Under the pieces are notes generated by a model, which saw nothing but the letters and a program-made list of their open reading frames with translations, was not told where the DNA came from and did not search any database. A DNA stretch of 64,000 nt from Combretum micranthum (Eukaryota > Streptophyta > Magnoliopsida > Myrtales > Combretaceae): NCBI GenBank assembly GCA_024138025.1, contig JAMXBD010001453.1:248001-312000 (forward strand). Reading direction: 5' to 3'. Shown piece after piece: positions 24,596-36,500 of the stretch. The position numbers and the translations under genes are program-made. Position 1 is the first letter of the stretch, and each line of letters begins with the position of its first letter.

Positions 24596-24618
24596 CCCAA
24601 GTGCATATTTTACCAGTG
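24596..24618 (-). repeat. right terminal inverted repeat end of CACTA element 1
   Basis: Read on the minus strand from 24618 it begins CACTGGTAAAATATGC, a CACTG variant of the CACTA terminus. It lies just outside the palindromic subterminal repeats. Confidence 0.7.
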
Positions 24619-26735
24619 CTTGCTGATATAAAAACTATGCATGTTTAAATTATACAAAAAAGTTATTATAGTTCCACGTAAATCACACATACATACTCTT
24701 TTCCTTCGGACAACAAGATCACCCTTACCAAGTGCATTTCAGTGATGTACTAGTAAAATTATTAAATCACATCTAGTTAAAAGTAAAATCATCTTGCCTT
24801 TTTATCTATTATTTACCTTTTCAAGTCCTTTTTCTCGATATGCACATCTCTTGTGTGTTGTGTGAATCAAGCTCTCATTTCCTACAAACATAATAGAGTC
24901 TCATGGAGCTAAAATTTACATTTACATTAACAAAAAACTAAAATTTACTCAAAAAAAAAAAATACCTAAGCCAGTAAGTGGATTGGATGGAGGCTTACCA
25001 TGTGAAATACATTTTCTTGGTTATTGTTGTAATGACCCTACTCTTCTACTGCAGTAAAAACTAAAATTTACACAAAAATAAAAAAAATACCTAAGCCAGT
25101 AAGTGGATTGGATGGAGGCTTACCATGTGAAATACATTTTCTTGGTTATTGTTGTAATGACCCTACTCTTCTACTGCAGTAAAGCCAAAAATAGGATTTA
25201 CATCACATAATGAATTTCAATATTTTCATACCAAAGGTGTACATGTTCCATGAATGAAAATAGCATATTGACAAGCAAAGATCTGATAAATGTTTACTTT
25301 TACACATTTATCTCACAAATTCAACACATTTTCTTGTTGGAAATGGACACTTTTAATGTGAAATTTTGTTATAATAAAGTATGTTCATATTAGGAGCATT
25401 ACTGTCACATACATCCTTATTTATCCTTTTCCTTCTTTATCTTTTTTTTTTTTTTCCTTTTTCCAATGTTGTTGACTGTTTTACTAATCAGAGAATTATT
25501 TTTCCAATTCATTTTAGCTTAATGGATTTACAAATCAGATATCAAAACTTTCAAAAGAAAAAAAATCTACATGAGACTTGTATGAAATACAGAATATTTG
25601 TGTTTGCCTTAAGATGACTTCATACAACTAGGATGATATCAAAGATTAGCAGCAGTAGCTAAGAGCAACTGCATTTGAGAAGACAATGCGACACATCACA
25701 TTAGACAACTCTCCAACTCAAGTGCAACACCAGCAGTGCCTAACATGCCCCATACCAACACGACAAATCAATACTAGAACACCTCCTTAGCAGCACATTC
25801 ATCCTACTGATCAGCTAAGAAAAGAGAAAGGATTACACATTTATCTTTACCTAAATTAAACATTTTCATTCATTTCATTGAGTTCCTATCATGAAAATCA
25901 CTCAAAACTAATGAAATCCTTGATTTTGAACGAATAGCATAAATACTTAAGAAATCGATCATTTATACTCAAAACTCACAAGACAGCATCAGAAATGGAA
26001 TTCAACTATGGTGTGTTCTCAAGCTGAATTCAAGTGCGTACTACTAAAATTACCATTTTTTTTTTAAATATGAATTTCAAATCTATGCATTTTGTTAAGT
26101 AAGTGAACTTTTCAATTGGTTTGGTGAAAAACATTATATTAGAAACTGGAAACTGAACTAATCCAAGTTAATGCAGTCTTCTATCACATACATTTAAATA
26201 GGAAGACTCTTTTGTTTTTAACATAACTAAACTCATATATACCTGTTAATTCGCCATAAAATTCTACTTTCTTGTCTCCTTGGTTCCCTCTACAAGCACT
26301 CCATTATTCTGAGTCTTTTTATTACTATCGAACTCTAATGTATGAAACTAAACACCATTATATATTAATTTATTATATCTCTTGTAACATGGGTTAGGTC
26401 TTATTGATAATGCATATAATGCACTGATGATAGGGTCATAACTCTCATACAAAGTGCTCATCTAAAAAGCAGGTAAAATAAAATACAACATAAATGCAAG
26501 ATGGTTTAAAGTCCTTCAATTACAAACTATGCAATCATATACCAAACTACTTTCTTATATTTACCATATTATTAAACCATTTACCAAATTCCCTCTTGTG
26601 ACACACATCAACATCATTACCATATTGGGGGTGAAGAATATCTCTATGTTCACTGCAATACATTTTTCTCTTTGCTTAGTACTTTTTATATGTAACTGTA
26701 TTAGTAACCTAAATATGTTTCTAGAAAATATGTAC
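24619..26735. other. non-coding; part of or flank to CACTA element 2
   Basis: No host gene is recognised. The stretch carries a tandem duplication (24935-25187), poly-T runs near 25440 and AT-rich sequence. The 3' end of CACTA element 2 should lie here, but I could not find a CACTA/CACTG terminus. Confidence 0.4.
24935..25187. repeat. tandem duplication, unit about 126 bp
   Basis: The unit from ACTAAAATTTAC through ACCTAAGCCAGTAAGTGG to CTTCTACTGCAGTAAA occurs twice in a row. The two copies are almost identical apart from the A-run, so the duplication is recent. Confidence 0.95.
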
Positions 26736-27611
26736 TCACTCTAGGTAAGGCTGAATCCCATAGTACTTATTGATAATGTACCACTTTGCAGTTTCAACTT
26801 CAGCATTTGACGATACCACATATGTGGGTGGAGAAATGAAACCACCTTTATTTATGAAGATGTCTAAGCCACTATTCTCTAAAGAATTGACATTCTTATC
26901 TGGACAATTAAACGTTATCTCAATGCCTTTTAAGTGAAGTGAACACCAGGTCCAGCGCTCATGAACAACATAATCTTCTACAATGGAGCCTTCTGGAGAA
27001 ACTCTTTTTCTAACGAATTGTTTTAAAGAACCTAAGTACCTATGAACATAGATCAATTGTATGTAAGAAAAACACAAACAACAACATAGGAAATTGTAAA
27101 TTTTCAGTGTGCTCTATACCTCTCGATAAGATACATCCAATGATATGCCATAGGTCCAACCATTAATGCTTCTTGAGGAAAGTGGATAGCTAAATGTACC
27201 ATCACATTAAAGAAGGTAAGGAAAAAGATCAGCTTTAACTTGCAATATATAGTGATAATGTCACTCTGCATCTTTTATACCTCTTCAACATTCAATATAC
27301 GTCGACAAAACCTCTCAAAAAAGGTCCTAAGCTAAGCTATAGCCATAACGACCTCCCTAGGTAATATGACACAAATGCCTATAGGTAAAGTCTCCAAAGC
27401 AAGACGTGGCAATCATAATTCTTCATACTACAAAGCTTTAAGTCTGAGTTATCCATACACTTGACTATGTGTGAAGCATAACCATTTGGTAATCTAACAT
27501 TTCTTGGAAACTAACAGAATAATTTTTTCTCACTTGCACCTAATGCATAACTTGCACATGGCATTGAGTATTTGCCATTAATACATTTCAGTAAATGTAA
27601 CTCTTTTCGAA
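26736..27611 (-). pseudogene. C-terminal half of TNP2 transposase, CACTA element 2
   Basis: It continues the TNP2 gene that starts at 42376, after interruption by the Athila element. Adjacent to the insertion is 'RKELHLLKCINGKYSMPC' in frame with the other side. Further on (26736-27077) are 'RYLGSLKQFVRKRVSPEGSIVE' in part and the 'VEIT-FN-PDKN' region, standard TNP2 C-terminal blocks. There is a stop after 'KKLFC' near 27510 and several others between. It is dead. Confidence 0.85.
27607..27611. other. left target-site duplication TCGAA of the Athila element
   Basis: TCGAA directly precedes the left LTR and is repeated at 40625-40629 directly after the right LTR. Confidence 0.95.
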
Positions 27612-29404
27612 TGATGTGCTATAATTAGTATTGAATTTTTAAAGTATCTTATCCAGCAAGTGTACTGGGCCTTATCTTGTAATATAGCATGAGTCAAGTG
27701 TCGATCCCACAGAGATCTATTAACTACTAGACAATTATCAACTAATACTAATATCTAGGCAATTGATCTTTTAGATTAAGACTATATTATCTAATTAAGT
27801 ATCTACTATGAATACAATGAGCTTTTGAAGAGAGTGATATGTTAGAAAAATGTGGGAAGGAGCGGAATCCACTTTAAACTATTGCCAATCAACTTGAATT
27901 CAAGTTATAATGATAATTGGATTCATGGATATTCATAAGAAATTGTCAAGATTTAAAAACAGAGTTAAAAACCTTTTAAACCACAAAAACAATTTAATAG
28001 CTTCCGCTAAATAAATTATTCATGGAATCAAAATTACAATTATAAATCTTCCGATTCTATAATTGACTAATACTTTATATTAACATCCCTTAATTCCTTA
28101 GTGAGAAATCAATATAAAACATTGCATTAATATTTATGGACAATTTCTAAATTAGATTAAACTCCGCTGCTTCCGCAATTGTAATTTAATCTCAATTTAT
28201 GAATTCATATGAACCTTAATTTCCCTTCCGAGTTATCAGAATTCTTATACACCAAAGATATGATGAATAATCAGAATTCAATATGAATATTTCATGATTC
28301 TAACTATCTTATAACATAGTTTCAAAGATCATTTTAGCATGTTTAAATCTTCATCAACTTCCCACAAAAAGGATTTAGCTACTCATAGATGATGATTCAA
28401 AAATCAGATAAGAAATTACAAATGAGTTCATTATGATCAAAATATTCAGATATATGAATTGCATAAAAGGAAAAGATCATATATCACCAATTCAATATAT
28501 CAAAGCTTCACTTACAAATTCTTGAAAAACTTCAATATCTCTTCAAAAATCTCTATGAAATGCTAATTCTAATCTATGTATTGTAGTGTATTTCAGAGCT
28601 ACTTGGATGTGGATTTCTTGGATGATTCAAAAAGTGAGGAGAAGACCCCCTATTTATAGGAAAAATTTCATGCAAGACATTAAATGAAATTTGCTGTTTC
28701 ACTACGTACGTCGGCAGCTATGGATCTTATGTTGGTGGCTTACAGGTAGTGTATCTTTAATTTCTCCCTTGCGCAGGTAGTGCGCTGCCAGCCTTCAACT
28801 TCGGTTTCACATGTAGGCAGCTTTTACGCCGGCGGCTTAAATGTAGATCTAGCCGGCGTATGTGATCAGAAATGAAATGTTGGGCTGATTTATAACGAAT
28901 GCCGTTCCAAAGCTGGCGGCTTTAGCACCGGCGTAGACACTCCAACAGATTTGTCGCTTCAATTTCCTCTTATCCTTTGTTATCTTCATGTCTCTTCAGA
29001 TCTTTGACCTACACTGCCCCAACGTCGACGGCTTAGGAGCCGGCGTATATTGTAACTCCTTCAAAGCTGGTGACTTTTCAATTCTGAGCTGCCGGCCTTC
29101 AAGTACGCTGGCTTCTTCATCTTCTACGCAGGCAGCTTTGAGGCAGCTTACAGTATGGTTGAGATATATGCTCGACAAAGCTGGTAGTGCTGGTAACGGC
29201 CTTGGGTGTAAACCGTCTGAACGCCGGCGGCTTTGAATGTTGAAATGCCGGCCTTTACTTCAATTTTTCCATTTTTGATTCAAAGTCTCTTGTTTTGATT
29301 TTTTTTTTGTCCAAATTAGTTCTAAAACATAAAATTTAATCAAAACAAATAGCCATTCTAGCTATTGTGATCATCAATAAGTTGTATAATATATGATCTT
29401 ATCA
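27612..29404 (-). repeat. 3' LTR of the Athila element
   Basis: It is 1793 bp, TGATGTGC...TTATCA as written on the plus strand. It carries a TATA box on the minus strand (TATAAATA, 28651-28658) and the GCCGGC-rich block at 28700-29260. Compared with the other LTR it has many CG-to-TG or CA changes in that block and small homopolymer indels. Confidence 0.95.
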
Positions 29405-30849
29405 ATTCCCCACACTTGAACTTTTGCTTGTCCTCAAGCAAAATAATGAAGAACAATATGAAATCTCTTATAGATAGTACAATTTTTTCAATTTAATCAC
29501 AATTTCTTTAACTTGTTTTTCTGGTATCTATTGCTCTAACCATACCAATTTCTTGTAATTAGAGTACTATAATCAAAATTTAGGAGTTAATCCAAACAAA
29601 ACAAGTTTTAATCTCAACTTTTAACAAAAGAACCTTCTATTCAAAAGCAAATACTCAATCCACTAAGGAAAAATACTCATTTAAACTTCATTGGATTTCT
29701 AGCTTATATATATTCTAAGTAACACAAAATGAAAGCATGTGGTATCTACTTTTTTTCTTAGAATTTCTCCTTCTTTATTATAAGTCTCCTTCTTTTGCAT
29801 ATTTGCATTCATTTTTCTTTTTCTTTCTCAAGCATTTATTTTCTTTTTTTGGGAGGCTTTTGCCTCCATCTTTTTGCTTTTCAAAGCTCATGAATTGAAC
29901 TTTTGCCATTCTTCCCTTCTCATTACAGTGAGTTCATTGAGTCGGCACATCCTAAGCTCATCACCTAAGTGACCAGGTTTCAAAATACCCCTAAGAACTC
30001 TTCTTCACTTTAACATTCAAGTTCAGATACTCATAACTCAAAATTTCAAGTCAGAGGAGTAGTGGCTATGCTTGTTTCTTTCTTTTTGAATGCAATAACA
30101 ATATCAAAGACTTATTTTTATGAAGGGTCACTAAATTTAAAAGTTTCTTCTACCTCTTTCACTAAGTGTTAAAATTCAAAGAATATATACAAACTAAAAT
30201 TTCCTAGAAGTAGACCTGTTTATTTTTCACAAAAGGACTCGATCAGCTCTTAAATTTCCAATTCCAAAGTTAAAAATAAAGTAAACTTGTTCCTTAAGGA
30301 TTTTACAACTTAATTTTAACTTAGTAAACCAATCAAAACAGCAGGTGAGTAAGATACTTTCACAAGTCAATTTCATTGATTTTCAGTCTTTACTTTGTAC
30401 TATCTCCAATTTCAAGAGATTTTTGAAAAAAAATTTGGCAGAATTTCTTCATAATTTGCTTTCAAACCAAAAATACAAGGTGGAGATTTTCAAATATAAA
30501 TAACAGCAGACAACAAATCATATTCATCACTTCAATTCAACACTTCATTCAATTTTATCCCTTCCCCCACACTTCAACCAAATAGTGTCCTCACTGTTTT
30601 GCAACAAATTAAATCATAGGAAAGGAATAAGAAATGAATTGGATACTTCCCTGAAGTCAGTCGTTTCATAGTCATCAAAATTTTGCATTGCAAGAGAATT
30701 TGCTTTGCTGGCTTTCCTGAAATCACTACAAAAGAAAAAAAAAATAAAAGCAGAAATAATAATAAAGGAGTTAACCCACAGGAACTTGGGTACTCAATAA
30801 ATATACAGGCCAAAATAAAAATATAAACAGTAAAGATCAAATGAGAGCT
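29405..30849 (-). other. Athila internal 3' non-coding region
   Basis: This is AT-rich sequence between the 3' ORF and the 3' LTR. It has long T runs (29740-29860; 30720-30760), no gene and a purine-rich stretch on the minus strand just inside the LTR that could serve as the polypurine tract. Frames of up to 88 codons here have low-complexity Leu/Phe content. Confidence 0.6.
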
Positions 30850-32136
30850 AGCAGGGTCTCTAGCTCTCTTGCCCTAGACTCTGTCTGCTGCTACCCTCAG
30901 AAGTATGTCTCTGTGCGTCTCCTGGGCTAGCCGTGTGTGTGTGATCTGAACTGAGTCTGTCTGTATGATGTGAACTATGTCTAGACTCAGATGATGTCTC
31001 GTATCTCATGCCAGCTCCTGTCTCTGGGTTGATGCAGCAGATGGCCGTCTTCAACGCCTCAAAGATAGTCTTCCTAAATTTCTTATTTTTCTTCCTTTCC
31101 TTCTCTTGACTATCCCTAAGATCCTAGCTTTAGCGCTTCAACTCCTCAACATCCAGCCTGAGCTGGTCCATACCATAAGCTGCTGAAGTGCCTGTAGGTG
31201 GAGGAGGAGCAGATGGATGGAATCTCAAATGGAGCATCTCTAGGAAAGATATCCTAGAGCTCGACCTCCTCCAAAACCGATGGCTGTGTTGCTCGGGGGT
31301 TTTTCAGCAATCCCCAGCCTCGGAATAGTGCAGATGTGATCTTCTTGCACTTAAATACCTCATCGTCCTGTGGAGGCTAAAAAATGTCCATCCCTTTCAG
31401 CAATCGAGTGATGTAGCCTTCACAACACAGGACTCGAGTCCTGGTATTATCTGCCTGCCGGTATATAAAGTTTGCTATCTGTACCCCTAAATCAATCCAA
31501 TAGCCTCTAATAAGGCTAAGCAAGTAGAACATGTCAAACGTAGTCACCTTGCTGTGACTAATCTTTTTGCAACTCAGAGTGTGTGCAAGAATATGGTGGA
31601 GCAGCTTGTGCTCAACGGCACCAAAAGATGTGGCTAGTGATTTGGAGGGGACAAAGGACTCATTTGCTCTCTCAGGAGCAACTAATTGGAACCAGTATGC
31701 CTCCTGTGTGATCTGGCCAACTGTTTGGCAGATTTCTATTTTCTCCCTCATTATCATATAGTCCCAGTATGTGGCCCATCTGCTTTAATTTAACTTCCCT
31801 GATCTACCCGAATGCCTGGAACTGGAAAGTGGACTCCTCTCTGTCTAGGATGTTCTTCAGAGTAGACAAGAACTCAATCGTCAAGTTCTTGTATGCCGGC
31901 TCCCGAAAATCAAATAGTCGGATCCAAGCTGGATCCTGGACAATCTCTCTAATCTGGTCAATGATCCCAAATTCATCCAGCAGGCACCAGTCTAAATACT
32001 AGGTATTTAAGAAATCCATCTTTACGAGCCTCTTCGTTCTATCTTTCGCGTACTGCTGACTAGACAGCAGATTTTGGTTCTGTGAACCCGATGTAAAGGT
32101 GTCAGTGGTCTTTTGTTGCTTTTGTCTTGGAGCCAT
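30850..32136 (-). pseudogene. ATHILA-type 3' ORF (env position), interrupted
   Basis: It starts MAPRQKQQKTTDTF at 32136 and hits a stop after about 45 codons (near 32000). The same frame then continues with IREIVQDPAWIRLF, 'NLTIEFLSTL' and, after further shifts, the segment 31377-31757 with 'SFGAVEHKLLHHILAHTLSCKK', 'TTFDMFYLLSLIRGYWID' and 'LGVQIANFIYRQA'. This order matches the ATHILA ORF-1 family of plant gypsy elements, whose function is unknown; its position after pol is where envelope-like ORFs sit. No transmembrane or signal segment is evident. It is broken by several stops. Confidence 0.75.
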
Positions 32137-33549
32137 TCCTACAAATAATTTGAACCCAATTTAGAATTAAGGAATGCACAATTTCAATGAAATTCTAATT
32201 TATGCCTAAAACATGATTTTGAACAATTTTGATATCAAGGCATATAACTAGTGCAGCTATTGATCATGAAATTGAATGGAGCGTTTACACTTGCAAAACA
32301 ATATGAAAGCTGGCAACTTAGGCTTGCCAGCTTAGAATTGAATGTTGGAATTTTCAAAATTTTCAAACAAAAATGTTTTTCAAATTTTTTTTTAAAGTCC
32401 AAAAACATGTTCATACTGAAATTTTCATCAAAATTGAGCATAATTCTAAATTCCAAGTTCAATTTGAGCAAATTTGAGCATAATGCAAGAATTTAAGCCA
32501 CTAACTAGTATGAAAATTTTCTAATCCAGCAGCTGTAACATCAATTTCCAAAAACCCCAAATTCGAAATTTCATAAGCTCAAGAACCCTAAATTTCCAAT
32601 CTAGCAGTAATCATGAATCTACACCTCATAGCTTGTAATAACAATATATGGAACGAAATGTAGCTTGAACAGAACATCATCATTGCAATCAAATCTATCA
32701 ATAGCTGAAGTTCATATCCCATTTACGAAAAAATCAATCTTAGTTTAATCTATGAGCGAATTGACAGATCTAAGCAATGTAATAGATTAAAACAGAGAAC
32801 TAAGAGTAGAGATCATTGGAACTTACTTGTAAAAGCTGGATTAAACACAGTGGATTGATGAACAAGGAGTGGAATTCTTTGATTGAGAGTGAGAGAGGGA
32901 GAGTGAGTATGAGAGAATGAGAAAGAGAGAGAGGATTCGTACCTGTTAAAAGCAATCTGCAGAACTTACGCCGGCACTTCTGCAATGTACGCTGGTGGCT
33001 TACAGCCAGTGTAACCAAAATAAATACATACCGAGAGCATAAAGCTGGTAGCTTATCCATTTACACAGCCGACTTATGTGGATACACCGGCTCAAAGCTG
33101 GCGGCTTATAATCCCAGATGCCGGATTTGATCGAGAATTTTCAAAAACCAAGAAATCTTGAACATACGCTAGCACTAAGCCGGCGGCGTTCACCTTCCCT
33201 TGCCGATGTAAATGTTGTGCTTCAAACACTGGCATATAAGTTGGCGGCTTATACCTTTCCCTTGCCGGCTTCTTTTGCGGTGCTCACCTACTCTTGTACT
33301 GAGATTTACGCCGGCCTAAAGCTAGCGGCGTTGAACCGGCTTTCCTTGTTTTTTCAAAGCTTGCTCAAGGCTGGCAGCCTTGAGCCGGCCTTCAGTGTTT
33401 TCTCTTTTTTTTTTTTTCAAATATCACCTGCCACACTAATAACTAAGTTAGTAAAAACAAAACTAATAAAACTATTCTAAAATTAGACATGGGTTGCCTC
33501 CCAAGAAGCGCTTAGTTTAAAGTCGCTTAGCCCGACTTTCCTGATCTGA
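32137..33549 (-). other. Athila region between pol and the 3' ORF, with GCCGGC motifs
   Basis: This is non-coding. It contains at 33488-33516 the sequence whose minus strand reads GCGCTTCTTGGGAGGCAACC, which I recall as a conserved stretch after pol in Athila/Tat elements. It also carries a second cluster of GCCGGCGGC-type motifs (32960-33390) like those in the LTRs, and CT-rich tracts near 32870-32935. Confidence 0.6.
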
Positions 33550-36500
33550 TTATGGTTCTTTGAGATTCATGACAGTAGTAGTACTGTCAAGATTTTCCCC
33601 CTCAAAATAATGTTTGAGCAGTTGCCCATTCACTTTAAAAGTCCGATCATCCTCAGTTTTTAATTCCACCGTTCCATATGGAAAAACTTTGCAATCTCAA
33701 ACGGTCCCGACCATCTTGACCGTAATTTTCCAGGAAACAACTTCAAACGAGAATTGTAAAGTAAAACTTTTTGTCCAGGCAAAAATTCTCGTTTGATGAT
33801 GTTTCTATCATGCCATTTCTTTGCTCGTTCCTTATAGATACGAGCACTTTCAAATGCCTCATTCCTCCATTCTTCCAGCTGATTCAATTGAGCAATCTGT
33901 TTTTACCTGCAGCTTTTTCATCAAAGTTAAGAAATTTTATGGCCCAATATGCCTTGTGCTCAAGTTCTACAGGAAGATGACATGATTTACCAAAAACAAG
34001 CATATATGGGGACATTCCAATAGGGGTTTTAAAAGCAGTCCTGTAAGCCCATAATGCATCATCTAATTTTGAAGACCAATCTTTTCTTGATGCATTAACA
34101 GTTTTTTCCAAAATCCTTTTTATCTCCCTATTGGAAACTTCAACTTGCCCACTAGTTTGTGGATGATAGGGGGTAGCCACTTTATGTGTAACACCATATT
34201 TTGCTAAAAGTTTTTCAAATTGCTTGTTACAAAAATGAGACCCCCCATCACTAATTATAGCTCTGGGCACCCAAATCTGGTAAAAATGTTCTTTTTCAAA
34301 AATTTTAAAACTACTCGGGCATCGTTTGTTTGTAAAGCAACAGCTTCAACCCATTTTGAAACGTAATCAACTGCCACAAGTATATATTTATTTGAAAAAG
34401 ATGAGGGAAAAGGACCCATAAAGTCAATCCCCCAAACATCAAAAAGCTCAATTACCAGAATATTGTTTTGTGGTAATTCATGCCGTTTAGAAATGTTACC
34501 TGTCTTTTGACATTGAGCACATGACATAATGAAGTTCCTGCAGTCACGAAACAAGTTAGGCCAATAAAATCCAGATGATAACACTTTAGCTGCAGTCCTT
34601 TGAACACCAAAGTGTCCCCTGCTTCTCTTGAATGACAGTGTTCTAAATGCTCAGCTGATCAGATTCAGGTACACATCTTCTAATTATTTGGTCAGCACAT
34701 TTTTAAACAGATATGGTTCATCCCAAAAATATTGTTTTACATCATGCAAAAACTTTTTCTTTTGAGGATAAGCAAACCATATGGGATAATCTTACTCACC
34801 AAATAATTCACAATATCAGCATACCATGGCAAATCTAGGATTTCTACTGCATGCAATTGTTCATCAGGGAACTTTTCATTAATGGGAATGTCTAAACTAT
34901 CAGATTCAAGTCTAGACAAATGATCAGCAATTACATTCTCAGTTCCCTTTTTATCTTTAATTTCAAGATCAAATTCTTGCAGTAGTAATACCCATCTAAT
35001 CAACCTAGGTTTTGCATCAGCTTTAGCAAACAAGTACTTGAGAGCTGCATGGTCAGTGTATACTAACTTTAGAACCTATCAGATAAGGCCTAAATTTATC
35101 ACATGCAAAGATAACAGCTAAAAGCTCTTTCTCAGTAGTGGCATAATTTCTTTGGGCCTCATTTAGTGTTCTACTTGCATAGTATATAACATGAAAGATC
35201 TTACCTCGTCTCTGACCAAGTACCGCTCCAACCGCAAAGTCGCTGGCATCACACATGAGTTCAAAGGAAGCTCCCAGTCTGGCGCAATGATTACTGGTGT
35301 AGAAATGAGCTTTTCCTTTAATGAATTGAATGCCTGCAAACATTTGTCATCAAAATTGAACACCGCATCTTTTTCCAGAAGGTTGCAAAGAGGTTTGGAA
35401 ATCTTGGAGAAGTCCTTGATAAATCGTCTATAGAAGCCAGCATGTCCAAGAAAACTTCTGACCCTTTAACAGTCGTGGGTGGTGGTAACTTCTCAATGAT
35501 CTCCACTTTGGCTTTATCCACTTCAATTCCTCTCGCAGAGATTTTGTGACCCAACACTATCCCTTCTCTTACCATGAAGTGGCATTTTTCCCAATTCAAG
35601 ATCAGATTGGTATCTTTGCATCTTTGTAAAACCGAGGCTAAATTCTCAGACAAAGATCAAATGACTTTCCAAAGACTGAAAAATCATCCATAAAGATTTC
35701 AATGAAATTCTCAAGCATATCAGAGAATATAGCCATCATACACCTCTGAAATGTAGCAGGTGCATTGCAAAGTCCAAAGGGCATCTCCTAAAGGCAAAAG
35801 TGCCATAGGGACAAGTGAATGTTGTTTTCTCTTGATCATCGGGTGCAATAGAAATTTGATTGTATCCAGAATATCCATCAAGAAAACAATAATAGTCATG
35901 CCCTGCAAGTTTCTCCAACATTTGATCAATGAAGGGAAGGGAAAGTGATCCTTTCGGGTGGCATCATTCAATTCCTGTAATCAATACAAACTCTCCACCC
36001 AGTCACAGTACGAGTAGGAATCAATTCATTTGCTCATTTTTTACTACAGTCATACCACCTTTCTTTGGCACTACTGAACTGGACTAACCCATTTACTATC
36101 AGAGATAGGATAGATAATACCTGCGTCAAGCAGCTTCAGAACTTCTTTCTTGACAACTCTTTAAGTGTTGGGTTAAGTCTCCTTTGTGGTTGAACTGTAG
36201 GTTTACACTCAGCTTCCATAAGAATTTTGTGAGTGCAAATCATAGGGCTAATACCCTTAATGTCTGCAATGGTCCATCCGATTGCTTCTTTGTGCTTTTT
36301 CAACACTTCAATCAACTGTTGTTCTTGTTCATTTGTCAATGCAGATGAAATGATGATTGGCAAAGTATCGCCAATTCCGAGAAAAGCATACTTCAGATGA
36401 TCAGGAAGGGTTTAAGTTCCAAGGTCGGTGGTTGCATCAAAGATGGAACTTGCTTCTGCTCATTTGTACCCAAGATTCATAATATCTGGTTTTGATCATT

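Larger units (their letters stand above)
17790..24618 (-). mobile_element. CACTA (En/Spm) DNA transposon 1, decayed
   Basis: It holds a TNP2-type transposase (20250-23215), a second ORF downstream (17790-19940) and a right end with a CACTG-type terminus and palindromic subterminal repeats. The gene order on the minus strand (TNP2 first, then the second protein) fits plant CACTA elements. The right boundary is the CACTGGTAAAATATGC terminus at 24618; the left boundary is a guess from the end of the coding remnant. Many stops and frameshifts make it non-functional. Confidence 0.7.

Noticed and set aside
29740..29860. T-rich CTTTT runs as possible terminators or promoters
   Set aside because: They are low-complexity sequence inside the Athila 3' region and have no partner signals.
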